A DNA stretch of 64,000 bases, taken from Martinezella hainanensis. Lineage in GTDB: Bacteria > Pseudomonadota > Alphaproteobacteria > Rhizobiales > Rhizobiaceae. The position numbers were made by a program, and so were the translations under genes. Below are positions 16,947 to 25,652 of this stretch, piece by piece. Positions within the stretch are counted from its first letter, which is position 1. Every line of letters begins with the position of its first letter. The stretch spans positions 496,001 through 560,000 of the forward strand of contig NZ_FMAC01000005.1 of assembly GCF_900094555.1 (NCBI RefSeq), given 5' to 3'. The notes below the pieces were generated by a model, which made no database searches, was not told the DNA's origin, and was given only the letters and a program-made list of their open reading frames with translations.

Positions 16947-17798
16947 TTAGCGAGCCGTGTAGCGCTTGGGCCTCAGCTGCGCCGAGCGCTGGAATTCCGC
17001 CGGCGTCAGGCCATAGGTCTGTTTGAAGGCGGCGCTGAAATGGCTGTGGCTGGAAAAACCGAGATCGAGCCCGAGCATGGTCAGGTCGTCGTATGAGCCC
17101 AGGAGATCGAGTGCGCGCGCCAGCCGCAGCCGTAGTTGATAACGATAGAGCGGCATGGCTTCGACCTGCTGGAAGACCTGCGTCAGATAAACGGGCGAGA
17201 CGCCGACGTCCTTGGCGATCTCCGCAAGCGTCCACCGCCGCGCAAGATCGGAGGAGAGAACAAGCTTTGCCCGATCGACGAGCTTCTGCCGGCCGTAACT
17301 TGCGCCGGCCGCATGCGATGTCCGCTCGCCGAGGGAGCGGCGAACAAGCGTCAATGCCAGTGTTTCGCCTTCCAGGCCCTCGGCTATGTTGCGGCTGAGC
17401 CCATGGCGAAGCATCGCGATGAGCGCCTGTGCCCGTGGATCGATGCGTCGGCGCTGGCGACGAAAGATAACGCTTTCCCCTGATTGAACCTGTTCCTTTG
17501 GCGCGAGCTCGTGAAGAACGCTCTCGTCGATCATGAGATCGAGACAGGAATCGCCGCCGTCGACAGGATGGCTGATACGGTATCCCTGTCCCCGATTGAA
17601 GAAAAGCACCTGATTTGCTTCCGCAACGGCATCGCTCTGGCCGATATGGCGCTTGAAGACACCGCGGTAGGGATAGACGAGGCTCGTCTTGTGGGCGCAT
17701 TCCTCGCTGCTCTTATGCCGGCATTCGCCATCGCAGACGACATCGCGGATGAGGACGGTCTTCGTCTTCAGCAGCAAGGCTGTCGAAATTTGTGACAT
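16947..17798 (-). CDS. AraC-family transcriptional regulator
   Basis: 283 residues. The C-terminal double helix-turn-helix begins near LARRWTLAEIAKDVGVSPVYLTQVF and continues with LDLGFSSHSHFSAAFKQTYGLTPAEF, closely following the family consensus. The N-terminal 170 residues look like a cupin-type sensing domain. Within the first 40 residues there is a cysteine/histidine group (CDGECRHKSSEECAHK) that could coordinate a metal. The gene downstream encodes a tiny cysteine-rich protein and may be its target. Upstream is a DUF1127 gene on the same strand. Confidence 0.87.
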   Translation of the reverse strand: MSQISTALLLKTKTVLIRDVVCDGECRHKSSEECAHKTSLVYPYRGVFKRHIGQSDAVAEANQVLFFNRGQGYRISHPVDGGDSCLDLMIDESVLHELAPKEQVQSGESVIFRRQRRRIDPRAQALIAMLRHGLSRNIAEGLEGETLALTLVRRSLGERTSHAAGASYGRQKLVDRAKLVLSSDLARRWTLAEIAKDVGVSPVYLTQVFQQVEAMPLYRYQLRLRLARALDLLGSYDDLTMLGLDLGFSSHSHFSAAFKQTYGLTPAEFQRSAQLRPKRYTAR

Positions 17799-17867
17799 GC
17801 CGAAATCCCCACCTCAGCGCCGATGCTCGCTGAACTTGCAAAGCTTAGCACGTCCTGCGCCATGTTT

Positions 17868-18095
17868 TTAGTAGCGGCTGTAAACATGGACATCGCTTCC
17901 ATTCTGGCCACGAGAAAGGCCGATGTCTTTCAATTGATCGTCCGACAGTTCCATAAGCGCATTGCGATTCCTGCGTTCGGCCATCTTGCGCGCCAGCAGA
18001 TGTACAAGATTTAGCAACCTCGAAAGCGGCGCGCGTTGGGTCTTGTAGTGACTACGGACGCGTTCGGAAGACACTAGGGTGTTTGCGGCTTGCAT
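17868..18095 (-). CDS. DUF1127 (YjiS-like) small protein
   Basis: 75 residues from ATG 18095, which has GGAG about 7 bases upstream; much longer in-frame starts are spurious. The C-terminal half is the DUF1127 signature: RKMAERRNRNALMELSDDQL followed by KDIGLSRGQ. DUF1127 proteins are abundant in rhizobia; short ones in Agrobacterium and Rhodobacter have been linked to phosphate, carbon and RNA metabolism. This one has an N-terminal extension of about 35 basic residues, making it longer than the 45-50 residue forms. No operon partner is evident. Confidence 0.75.
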   Translation of the reverse strand: MQAANTLVSSERVRSHYKTQRAPLSRLLNLVHLLARKMAERRNRNALMELSDDQLKDIGLSRGQNGSDVHVYSRY

Positions 18096-18324
18096 GGTGA
18101 TACTCCACCGTCTGTTTCGATGAAGACAGTGAACCATCGGGACAGCATCCGCGCTGTCAGATAATTTAGTGATCGACAGCGGCAGAAACCATTCGACAAG
18201 CCAATTGTGACCTATCTGTATTTTCTTTGTCGACATAATGCCCGAGAGAGCGATAGTGTCGGCGCCGTTCCGCTTGCTGCGATGATAAAGGCATGCAGGG
18301 CGAATATCATTGAGGAGACTAGGA

Positions 18325-19470
18325 ATGTCGTGGCAACACCCAGTACCCCGGATCACGGAGGAAGAGAGGCAGCAGCGCCTTTCAAGGCTTCGAAAGCTGC
18401 TCGACGCGCAGGGACTGGCTGGCATGCTTCTCGGGCCGACCGAAAGCCTGCGTTACTTTACGGGACTCGTCTGGCATGCGAGCGAGCGGTTCCTTGGAGC
18501 CTTGGTTACACAGACCGGGTTCCATTACATCGTACCGGGCTTCGAGCGCAGCCGGGTCGAAACCCTGCCGCATCTGCCGGCCGAAATCCTCGAATGGCAG
18601 GAAGAGGAGAGCAGCGCGGCGCTCATCGCCCGCGTGCTCGGCGATAAGGGCGTTTTGGCGCTCGACGACAACATGCCGCTTTACTTCTATAACGCGTTGG
18701 CCGCCAAGCTTGGAACTGAAAGGCTTGTCAATGGCGGGCCGATCATCAACGGCCTGCGCCGCATCAAATCCCCCGCCGAAATCGCGCTCATTCAATATGC
18801 CATGAGCCTGACGCTCGACGTGCACAAGCAGGCGCACGCCCTGCTTAAGCCGGGGATTCTCGCGTCGGAAGTGGTCGAGTTCATCGACCGGCGTCATCGC
18901 GAGGCCGGTGCCCATGGCGGCTCGACCTTCTGCATCGTGTCCTTCGGGGAAGCCACGTCCTTGCCGCACGGCGCAGATGGCGATCAGACGCTCGGCGAAG
19001 ACGACGTTATTCTGGTTGATACGGGCGCCCGCATCGATGGCTATCATTCTGATCTGACGCGGACATACAAGCTGAAGAGCGGCGACAGCGCTTTTGAAGA
19101 TGCCTGGGCGATCGAACGCGAGGCGCAGCAGGCCGTTTTCGACGCGGCAAAACTCGGCGCTGCCTGTTCCAGCCTGGATGATGCGGCGCGCGCCGTGCTG
19201 GCGAGACATTCGCTCGGGCCTGACTACAAGCTGCCGGGATTGCCGCATCGCGCCGGTCACGGCCTTGGCCTCGAAATTCACGAGGAGCCCTATATCGTGC
19301 GCGGCAACCCGACGGAACTCGCGCCCGGCATGTGTTTCTCAAACGAGCCGATGATCGTCTTCCCGCAGAAATTCGGCATTCGGCTCGAGGATCACATCTA
19401 CATGACCACGGACGGCCCGCGTTGGTTTACACAACCGTCCAGCGGGCCGACCGAGCCGTTTGCGAACTGA
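18325..19470 (+). CDS. M24-family aminopeptidase P / creatinase-like peptidase (Xaa-Pro peptidase)
   Basis: 381 residues from ATG 18325, preceded by GAGGAGA at 18312-18318; a TTG 15 bases earlier is rejected. A creatinase N-terminal domain (residues 1-140) precedes the pita-bread catalytic domain. Metal ligands are visible: two Asp in DTGARIDGYHSDLTRTY, His in HRAGHGLGLEIHEEPY, Glu in SNEPMIVFP and Glu in RLEDHIYMT. It should therefore be an active dimetal hydrolase removing the residue before proline, or a dimethylsulfoniopropionate-lyase-like variant. It converges on an operon with a Cys/Met-type PLP lyase and ABC importer, and uptake and breakdown of a proline- or sulfur-containing compound is a possible shared role (inference). 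Confidence 0.87.
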   Translation: MSWQHPVPRITEEERQQRLSRLRKLLDAQGLAGMLLGPTESLRYFTGLVWHASERFLGALVTQTGFHYIVPGFERSRVETLPHLPAEILEWQEEESSAALIARVLGDKGVLALDDNMPLYFYNALAAKLGTERLVNGGPIINGLRRIKSPAEIALIQYAMSLTLDVHKQAHALLKPGILASEVVEFIDRRHREAGAHGGSTFCIVSFGEATSLPHGADGDQTLGEDDVILVDTGARIDGYHSDLTRTYKLKSGDSAFEDAWAIEREAQQAVFDAAKLGAACSSLDDAARAVLARHSLGPDYKLPGLPHRAGHGLGLEIHEEPYIVRGNPTELAPGMCFSNEPMIVFPQKFGIRLEDHIYMTTDGPRWFTQPSSGPTEPFAN

Positions 19471-19479
19471 GAATTTTGG

Positions 19480-19504
19480 AAAGGGCGGCGTCAGGTCGCC
19501 CTTT
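19480..19504. terminator. Bidirectional hairpin between convergent genes
   Basis: AAAGGGCG, a 9-base loop, then CGCCCTTT followed by T. The A tract on one side and T tract on the other make it usable as an intrinsic terminator in both directions. It sits 10 bases after the M24 peptidase stop and overlaps the last codons of the ABC ATPase gene. Confidence 0.65.
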
Positions 19505-20549
19505 TCCCTTCCTCGTTGAAGACGTGCAGATGCTGCGCCGGGAAGGCGACATTGACCTGCGTGCCGGCGCTCAGGGCGGTGCGATCCAAGGTGAACACCT
19601 TGAACGGCAGGCCGTGCAGCGAAAGATGCAGGATGATGCCGAAGCCGGTGGGTTCGATGAGCTCGACATTGGCGGCCATGTCGGACGGATTGGACGACAG
19701 CACGACATGCTCCGGCCGAATGCCGAGCGTCACCTTCGCACCATCAGCCAATTTTAGCGGCGTGGGCAGCGCAACGAGCGTGCCGTCCTTGAGCTTGACG
19801 CCATTGCCCTCATAAGTCGCGTCCAGGAAGTTCATGCCGGGAGAGCCGATGAAGCCGGCCACGAAGAGATTGGCTGGCTGATCGTAGAGTTCGAGCGGGC
19901 TTCCGACCTGCTGAACCACGCCGCCATGCATGGCAACGATCCGATCCGCCAGCGTCATCGCCTCGATCTGATCGTGCGTCACATAGATCGACGTCGCTTT
20001 AAGGTCGCCGTGCAACTTCTTGATTTCGGCCCGCATCTGCTCGCGAAGGCGGGCGTCGAGATTCGATAGCGGCTCGTCGAAAAGGAAGGCTTTCGGCTGC
20101 CGCACGATGGCGCGGCCCATCGCGACGCGCTGGCGCTGGCCGCCGGAAAGCGCTTTCGGTCGACGTTCGAGCAGAGGATCGAGACCGAGCTTGGATGCCG
20201 CACCGGCGACAGCCTTGGCGATGCCATCCTTGGCTACTTTCCGCAGCCGCAGGCTGTAGCTCATGTTGCCAGCGACATTCATATGCGGATAGAGCGCATA
20301 GGACTGGAAGACCATGGCGATGTCGCGGTCCTTCGGATGCAGTTCGTTGACGCGGTTGTCGGCAATGCGGATTTCGCCGCCGCTGATGTCCTCGAGGCCG
20401 GCAATCATCCTCAGCAGCGTGGACTTGCCACACCCTGAGGGACCGACAAGAACGACGAACTCGCCGTCCTTGATCCTGAGGTCGATGTCGTGCAGCACCT
20501 GCACGTGGCCGTAGGCTTTCTTGACGTTTTGAATATCGATCGATGCCAT
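19491..20549 (-). CDS. ABC importer ATP-binding protein, UgpC/MsmK/MalK type
   Basis: 352 residues. Walker A GPSGCGKST, Q-loop VFQSYALYPHM, signature LSGGQRQR and Walker B AFLFDEPLSNLD are intact, followed by the H-loop YVTHD. The C-terminal 120 residues form the MalK-type TOBE/OB regulatory domain (QVGSPLELYDQPANLFVAGFIGSPGMNFL and LGIRPEHV). It energises the CUT1-type importer encoded just upstream; the gap to the permease gene is 4 bases. Members of this subfamily can serve several transporters, so its presence does not fix the substrate. Confidence 0.9.
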   Translation of the reverse strand: MASIDIQNVKKAYGHVQVLHDIDLRIKDGEFVVLVGPSGCGKSTLLRMIAGLEDISGGEIRIADNRVNELHPKDRDIAMVFQSYALYPHMNVAGNMSYSLRLRKVAKDGIAKAVAGAASKLGLDPLLERRPKALSGGQRQRVAMGRAIVRQPKAFLFDEPLSNLDARLREQMRAEIKKLHGDLKATSIYVTHDQIEAMTLADRIVAMHGGVVQQVGSPLELYDQPANLFVAGFIGSPGMNFLDATYEGNGVKLKDGTLVALPTPLKLADGAKVTLGIRPEHVVLSSNPSDMAANVELIEPTGFGIILHLSLHGLPFKVFTLDRTALSAGTQVNVAFPAQHLHVFNEEGKRAT

Positions 20550-20553
20550 GTGA

Positions 20554-21384
20554 CTAACCCTTGACCGCGCCGGCCGTCAGGCCCTGCACGAGATAGCGTT
20601 GGATGAGCAGGAAGAAGAGCGCGGCCGGAATGAGCGCCATGACGCCCGCCGCCATCATCTGCCCGAAATCCACCGAGAATTTCGAGACGAAGGTGAGAAG
20701 CCCGACCGGGAAGGTCGCGGCTTGATTGCCGTTAATCAGCATCAGCGCGAAGAGCAGCTCGCTCCATGCCGCCGTAAAGACGAAACCGAGCGTCGCGGCG
20801 ATGCCGGGCAGGGTCAGCGGCAGAATGATCTGCCGGAAGGCGGTGAACTGTGTCGCACCGTCGATCATTGCAGCTTCTTCCAGATCCTTTGGAATGCCGT
20901 CAAAGAAGGACTGCATCAGGAAGGTGGCGAAGGGCACGTTGAACGCGGTGTAAACAATGACGAGGCCGGTGAGGCTGTTGGTCAGGTGCAGCGGCGTCAG
21001 GATCTTGAAGATCGGCGCGACCAGCATGACCAGCGGAAACATCTGGGTCAGCAGCATCAGCGCCACGATCCAGTATTTGGCACGGAAGTTGAAGCGCGAA
21101 AGCGCGTAGCCGGAGAGCGATGCGCAGATCGTCACCGCAATCGCCGTCGAGCCAGCGACGATCAGACTGTTCTTGAAGAAGGTCGGGAAATCGCTGTGCT
21201 GCAGCACGAAGGCATAATGTTCCCAAGTCGTGCGCGATGGCCACATGCGCACGCCTTCGGTATAGAGCAGATCGTTCGGTGTCACCGAGACCTTGAGCAG
21301 CCAGAACAATGGGAAGAGCGCAAAGACGACGTAGCAAAGAATTGCCAGACGGTGTGCGATGGTAGGCAGGATGGATCGTCTCAT
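20554..21384 (-). CDS. ABC importer inner-membrane permease, MalG-like (CUT1)
   Basis: 276 residues with six predicted membrane segments. The cytoplasmic EAA loop reads EEAAMIDGATQFTAFRQIILP, which docks to the ATPase. The N-terminal signature IAHRLAILCYVVFALFPLFWLLKVS is typical for MalG-type partners. The start is 3 bases after the stop of the MalF-like gene; both form one operon with the downstream ATPase gene. Confidence 0.9.
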   Translation of the reverse strand: MRRSILPTIAHRLAILCYVVFALFPLFWLLKVSVTPNDLLYTEGVRMWPSRTTWEHYAFVLQHSDFPTFFKNSLIVAGSTAIAVTICASLSGYALSRFNFRAKYWIVALMLLTQMFPLVMLVAPIFKILTPLHLTNSLTGLVIVYTAFNVPFATFLMQSFFDGIPKDLEEAAMIDGATQFTAFRQIILPLTLPGIAATLGFVFTAAWSELLFALMLINGNQAATFPVGLLTFVSKFSVDFGQMMAAGVMALIPAALFFLLIQRYLVQGLTAGAVKG

Positions 21385-21387
21385 GGC

Positions 21388-22323
21388 TCAATCCTTGTTC
21401 AGCAGGGTCTGCCGCAGCAGGATGATCAGCATGGAATAGGCAAGCAGGAGCACCAGCAGTACCAGGGCGATGGCCGAGGCATAGCCGAAATCCAGCCGCT
21501 TGAAGGCCTGCGTGAAGATGTAGCTGGCGACGATCTGCGTGCGGTCGGCGGGGCCGCCGCCCGTCATGACAACGATCAAATCGGCGAAATTGGAGACCCA
21601 GACCGTGCGCAGGAGCACGGTGATGGCGATGGTCGGGGCGAGGAAGGGAAGCGTGATCGAGCGGAAACGTTCGAACCAGCCGGCACCATCGATCGAGGCC
21701 GCCTCATAGAGATCGCGCGGGATCGCCTGGAGAGCTGCCAGAAGCGTGATCGCGAAGAAGGGAATACCCCACCAGACATTGGCGACGATCGGCCCCCACA
21801 TCGCATAATTCGGGTCCGACAGAATGTTGTTCGGTTCGCTCATCAGGCCGAGCGCATAGAGCCAGTGCGGTATCGGGCCGATGACCGGATTGAACAGCCA
21901 CGACCAGTTGAGGCCGGCGAGGAAGGAAGGAACGGCCCAGGGCAGGAATACGAGCGCCTGAACGATCGATCTGCCGAAGAAAGGCTTATCCAGCAGCAGC
22001 GCCAGGATCAGTCCGAAGATGAACTGCAGCAAGACTGAAGCGCCGGTCCACCAGAGCGTGTTCTTCAGCGCCCAGTAGAAGGCCTTATCCTTGGCGAGAT
22101 CGCGAAAATGCTCGAGACCGATAAATCCGCCGGAAAACGGATTGAGCAGCTGAATATCGCGGAAGGCGTAGGATATGCCAATCGCCAGCGGCACCAGCAT
22201 CACGGCGATGATGAGGATGAGAGCAGGCGCGCTGTAGAGATAGGGCTCCGAGGCGTCGGCCAGGCGCTTCAGCCACGGCCTGCGGTCGTGACGCCCGTCG
22301 AGCGTGTCGGTGATCGAAGTCAT
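21388..22323 (-). CDS. ABC importer inner-membrane permease, MalF-like (CUT1)
   Basis: 311 residues from ATG 22323; an in-frame TTG at 22368 would add 15 unrelated residues and is less likely. Six membrane segments, the first ALILIIAVMLVPLAIGISYAF. The EAA loop is YEAASIDGAGWFERFRSITLP. A strong hairpin (22380-22403) lies between this gene and the preceding binding-protein gene, which would be expected to give more binding protein than permease from one transcript. Confidence 0.88.
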   Translation of the reverse strand: MTSITDTLDGRHDRRPWLKRLADASEPYLYSAPALILIIAVMLVPLAIGISYAFRDIQLLNPFSGGFIGLEHFRDLAKDKAFYWALKNTLWWTGASVLLQFIFGLILALLLDKPFFGRSIVQALVFLPWAVPSFLAGLNWSWLFNPVIGPIPHWLYALGLMSEPNNILSDPNYAMWGPIVANVWWGIPFFAITLLAALQAIPRDLYEAASIDGAGWFERFRSITLPFLAPTIAITVLLRTVWVSNFADLIVVMTGGGPADRTQIVASYIFTQAFKRLDFGYASAIALVLLVLLLAYSMLIILLRQTLLNKD

Positions 22324-22379
22324 CTGCAAGAGTTCCCATTCGCGGCGTTCGGACGCCGTCTGTTTCAAGCGGACAGAAA

Positions 22380-22403
22380 CGGCGGCGGATCGCTCCGCCG
22401 CCG
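22380..22403 (-). other. Intercistronic stem-loop after binding-protein gene
   Basis: Perfect 10-base-pair stem (CGGCGGCGGA / TCCGCCGCCG) with a 4-base loop, 11 bases downstream of the solute-binding-protein stop. On the minus strand it is followed by TTTCTG, too short for efficient termination. The position matches mRNA-stabilising or partial-termination hairpins known from malE-malF type operons. Confidence 0.6.
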
Positions 22404-22413
22404 GATATGCGTT

Positions 22414-23673
22414 TTATTTCTTGGCGAGGAATTTCTGCTGGGCCTTGGTCAGGTAATCAGCCCACTGGTCGGCGAGGTCTTTTGCCGAGATATCGCCGAG
22501 CAATGCCTGCTGCGAGGTCTTGATGGCGAGCGAATCTTTGAAGAAGGCGAATTCCTCAAGATAGGTCGGCATGACGGTCGGCACGGTGTCCTTGTCGGCC
22601 AATTCCTGGAACCAGCCCTTGAACTGATCGCCGGCGTAGAAGGGGTCCTTTTCCGCAGCCGTGTAGGCCGGCAGCGCACCGATCTTCTTGTTCCACTCCA
22701 GATTGCCTTCCTTGCCTTCAAGGGTTGCGATCAGCTTCCAGGATAGATCCTTGTTCTGGCTCGTCGCGAACATCGACCAGCCGGCATAACCGATGGTCGG
22801 GAAGGATTTGCCGTCCGGACCCTTCGGCAGCGGGGCCACGCCGAAATCATCCTTGTTCATGCGCTCGGCGACGGCGATCAGCGCGTCCGGATCCTGGTCG
22901 AGGAAGGCGCAGGTACCGGAATAGAAGCCGGCGACGACTTCGTTGAAGCCCCAGTTGACGCTATCCTTCGGCGCATAGCCCTTCTTGTAGAGATCGACCA
23001 TCCACTCGATGCCCTTGGCCCAGCCGGGGCTGTTCATCGTCGATGTGCCGTCATCCTTGAAGTACTTGTTGTCGCCGGCCATGGAGGCGGCGAAGATCAT
23101 CCAGCCGTTAAGGCCTCCCGGGCCGCCACGCATGCAGTAGCCGTATTTGCCAGGCTGCTTGGAGACGGCTTCGGATGCCTTGACGAACTCGTCCATCGTC
23201 TTCGGCGGTTCGGCGATGCCGGCATCCTTCAGGAGCTTCTTGTTGTAGAACATGGCGCGCAGATAGAAGCCGTAGGGCAGCATATAGGCGGTATTCTTCA
23301 CGTCGCGGCCGAGCTGGAGCGCGCGGGGCGTCAATTCACTCGTATGCTCCCATTTCGCCAGGTAAGGCTCCAGGCTTTCGAGCATGCCATTATTGCCGTA
23401 GAGCGACAGCCAGGTGTCCGGCATTTCCATCACGTCAGGCGTATCGCCGGCAGAAACCATGGTGGCGAACTTCTGGAAGGCTTCGTTCCAGGGCAGGGAG
23501 ATGATGTCGACCTTTGTGCCGGGATTTGCGGCCTCGAACTTGGCGACGATCGACTTGAGCGTCTCGGTGCGCTCCGGGCTCGTGATGACTTCCACGAGCT
23601 TCAGCGTCGTATCGGCAAAGGCGGTGCCGCCCATCAAGGCGGTAAAGAGTGCTGCTGTTATCAGTCTTTTCAT
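22414..23673 (-). CDS. ABC importer periplasmic solute-binding protein (extracellular family 1)
   Basis: 419 residues from ATG 23673, preceded by AAAAGGGGAA; the start gives the signal peptide MKRLITAALFTALMGGTAFA with an AFA cleavage site. A 36-residue upstream extension is rejected. The body is an SBP_bac_1 fold (KFEAANPGTKVDIISLPWNEAFQKF, MEMPDTWLSLYGNNG, GWSMFATSQNKDLSWKLIATLEG), as in maltose, glycerol-3-phosphate or trehalose binding proteins. The order binding protein, MalF, MalG, ATPase is standard CUT1. Unusually, the genes before it are a Cys/Met-type PLP lyase and a GntR regulator, so the ligand need not be a plain sugar. Confidence 0.9.
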   Translation of the reverse strand: MKRLITAALFTALMGGTAFADTTLKLVEVITSPERTETLKSIVAKFEAANPGTKVDIISLPWNEAFQKFATMVSAGDTPDVMEMPDTWLSLYGNNGMLESLEPYLAKWEHTSELTPRALQLGRDVKNTAYMLPYGFYLRAMFYNKKLLKDAGIAEPPKTMDEFVKASEAVSKQPGKYGYCMRGGPGGLNGWMIFAASMAGDNKYFKDDGTSTMNSPGWAKGIEWMVDLYKKGYAPKDSVNWGFNEVVAGFYSGTCAFLDQDPDALIAVAERMNKDDFGVAPLPKGPDGKSFPTIGYAGWSMFATSQNKDLSWKLIATLEGKEGNLEWNKKIGALPAYTAAEKDPFYAGDQFKGWFQELADKDTVPTVMPTYLEEFAFFKDSLAIKTSQQALLGDISAKDLADQWADYLTKAQQKFLAKK

Positions 23674-23713
23674 GTTGGTTCCCCTTTTAGGTTTTCCTCT
23701 CAGATTGACGATG

Positions 23714-24880
23714 TCACGAGGCGGCGGCGATTGCCTCCTCGAGTTCCTTCCACAGAGCCTCGGTTCCTTCGAGGCCGACATGGAGACGTACGGAGCGTGG
23801 ATTGATGCCGAAGGTATGCGCTGAATTCGGCTGCGCCTTTTGCTGCAGCACGACTTCGCCCGGCACGATCAGGCTCTCATGCCCGCCCCAGCTCACACCC
23901 AGCTTGAAGAGCTTGAGGCGATCCGCGAATGCACGCACATCCACGCCTTCGCGGAAAATGAACGAAAACAGACCCGAGGTGCCGTTCAGCCCAGCTGGTA
24001 GCCGATTGGCGAGGCCTGGATGGCAGACCTGCTCGACAACATCCAGCTCCTGCAGGCGCTTGGCGATCGTCAGGGCAGCCGCCTCATGTGCCTTCATGCG
24101 GATCGGCAGCGTGCGCAGACCGCGGATCAACAACCACGCGTCGAAGGGCGAAAGCTTGCCGCCGAGATAGGGATAGGCTTCTGCCTTCAGCCGCGCGATC
24201 ATCTCTTTCGAACCTGCGACCACGCCGGCGACCACATCGCTGTGCCCACCAAGATATTTGGAGGCGGAATGGATGACGAGGTCGACGCCGAGCTTCAGCG
24301 GCTGCTGGAAATAGGGCGTGGCCCAGCTGTTGTCGATCATGGAAACGACGCCATGCTGCTTGGCGAGAGCTGCCAGCGCACCGACATCATGCGCCTCCAT
24401 GACCCAGCTGGTCGGGCTTTCCATGTAGAAGACCTTCGCACCCGGAAGCGCCTTGGCGACGGCCTCCTCATCGCGACCGTCGACATAGGTCACGTCCACC
24501 TTCATGCGTTTCAGGACCGTGCCGAACAAACGGAAAGCGTCGGGATAGACATGCTTGACTGCGACGATCCTGTCGCCCGGCTCGACGAAACTCAGTACTG
24601 CAGATGAGATTGCCGCCATGCCGCTGGCAAATCCGAGCGCATCCTCGGCGCCTTCAAGTTTCGCCAGCATTTCCTCGAACAGACGTACCGTCGGATTAAG
24701 GCCGCGCGTATAGGTCGGCCGCACCTTCTCGCCACGATAGGAGGCAATCATCTCGTCATAGCTGGAGAAGGTGAAGAGCGATGTCTGGAAGATCGGCGGC
24801 ACCACGGCATCGGCAAAATTGCCGTCGTCATGGGCGGTGATAAGGGATGCGAGTTCGAACGGCTCTAGCCCGTCAGTCAT
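23714..24880 (-). CDS. Cys/Met-metabolism PLP-dependent lyase (cystathionine beta-/gamma-lyase family)
   Basis: 388 residues, full length for the family. The Schiff-base lysine is in SASKYLGGHSD; other PLP contacts are YTRGLNPTV, FASGMAAISSA and the Asp of VSMIDNSWATPY. The substrate-side motif near LFSFIFREGVDVRAF and GVSWGGHESLIVPG is that of the MetC/MetB/MegL superfamily. It overlaps the GntR gene upstream by 4 bases and is 40 bases from the binding-protein gene downstream, so regulator, lyase and importer are one operon. It could release sulfide, a thiol or ammonia from an imported sulfur amino compound. Exact reaction (beta- or gamma-elimination, or replacement) cannot be read from sequence alone. 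Confidence 0.85.
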   Translation of the reverse strand: MTDGLEPFELASLITAHDDGNFADAVVPPIFQTSLFTFSSYDEMIASYRGEKVRPTYTRGLNPTVRLFEEMLAKLEGAEDALGFASGMAAISSAVLSFVEPGDRIVAVKHVYPDAFRLFGTVLKRMKVDVTYVDGRDEEAVAKALPGAKVFYMESPTSWVMEAHDVGALAALAKQHGVVSMIDNSWATPYFQQPLKLGVDLVIHSASKYLGGHSDVVAGVVAGSKEMIARLKAEAYPYLGGKLSPFDAWLLIRGLRTLPIRMKAHEAAALTIAKRLQELDVVEQVCHPGLANRLPAGLNGTSGLFSFIFREGVDVRAFADRLKLFKLGVSWGGHESLIVPGEVVLQQKAQPNSAHTFGINPRSVRLHVGLEGTEALWKELEEAIAAAS

Positions 24881-25584
24881 TTGGACATTTCCTTGATGTC
24901 TTCCTCGACTACGTCGAGAATTTTCAGTGTCTCGGCGCGCGCAGCCTCGGGATCCTGGTCGACGATCGCGTTGAACAGCGTGCGGTGATAAGGGAAGGAC
25001 CGGCGGGCAAAGTCCTGCCGATCGAAGGGATGATCCCAGAAGCGCTCGAAGGTTTCGCGCATCTGTTCGAGAAGTTGCCGGAACAGCGGATTGTGCGTGG
25101 CGTCATAGACGGCAAGATGGAAAGCGAGGTCTTCCGGCCCGGATGTGCCCTTGGCCATATGCACACGCTCCATCTCGTTAAGCTTCTCTTCGATGATGAC
25201 GATGTCTTCATCCGTTCGCTTCCTTGCAGCCACCATGCCGGCCTCGCATTCTATGCCGCGACGGACCTCCAGCGTCTGCAAGAGCGCATCGCGCAGATGG
25301 GACGGATTGAAGGAGAGCGGCATATGGATCGTCGCCTTCGAAACCGGCTTCAGCAGATAGGTACCGCTGCCTTTGCGCGTTTCCATGACACCGAGCGCCT
25401 GGAAGTAGGTGATCACCTCGCGGATGGTGGAACGTCCAACCGAAAGCGCCGCCATCAGCTCGCGCTCGGTCGGTAGTCGGTCACCGGCTCGCAGCTTCGA
25501 CGATTCGATGAAGGTCGACAGCGCCTCGATGACTTGCTGCGTCCGATCGATGGAAGGAAGAGGGGTAAGCATGGGTTTTGTCAT
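24877..25584 (-). CDS. GntR/FadR-family transcriptional regulator, first gene of the lyase-importer operon
   Basis: 235 residues from ATG 25584. The N-terminal winged helix includes LRAGDRLPTERELMAALSVGRSTIREVITYFQALGVMETRKGSGTYL, the FadR-branch consensus. The all-helical FCD ligand domain follows with candidate metal ligands: Asp in SGPEDLAFHLAVYDATHN and His in SFPYHRTLFNAI. An ATG at 25614 would add 10 residues but would place the start inside a good inverted repeat (25596-25622), which more likely is the operator; I therefore prefer 25584. Likely autoregulates the operon and derepresses it when the imported compound or a product binds. Confidence 0.87.
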   Translation of the reverse strand: MTKPMLTPLPSIDRTQQVIEALSTFIESSKLRAGDRLPTERELMAALSVGRSTIREVITYFQALGVMETRKGSGTYLLKPVSKATIHMPLSFNPSHLRDALLQTLEVRRGIECEAGMVAARKRTDEDIVIIEEKLNEMERVHMAKGTSGPEDLAFHLAVYDATHNPLFRQLLEQMRETFERFWDHPFDRQDFARRSFPYHRTLFNAIVDQDPEAARAETLKILDVVEEDIKEMSK

Positions 25585-25595
25585 GGGACAATAAA

Positions 25596-25622
25596 TTGGT
25601 CTGACATCTGCCATCAGGTCAA
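25596..25622. promoter_or_regulatory. Candidate operator for the GntR regulator
   Basis: Imperfect inverted repeat TTGGTCTGA, 9-base spacer, TCAGGTCAA (7 of 9 positions symmetric) lying 11 bases upstream of the chosen GntR start. FadR-branch regulators commonly bind such spaced palindromes over their own promoter. Not verified. Confidence 0.45.
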
Positions 25623-25652
25623 TCTCTTTTTCTTGGCACGGGCATTTTTTCG

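Noticed and set aside
20599..22038. A 479-codon open frame on the plus strand opposite the ABC permease genes
   Set aside because: Its composition is Arg/Glu/Asp/Gln-rich with no fold pattern, and it is antisense to two permeases with clear EAA loops; a GC-driven shadow frame.
25633..25650. Sigma-54 promoter (TGGCACG...)
   Set aside because: The -24-like TGGCACG is there, but no GC occurs at the -12 position; the sequence is a T run.
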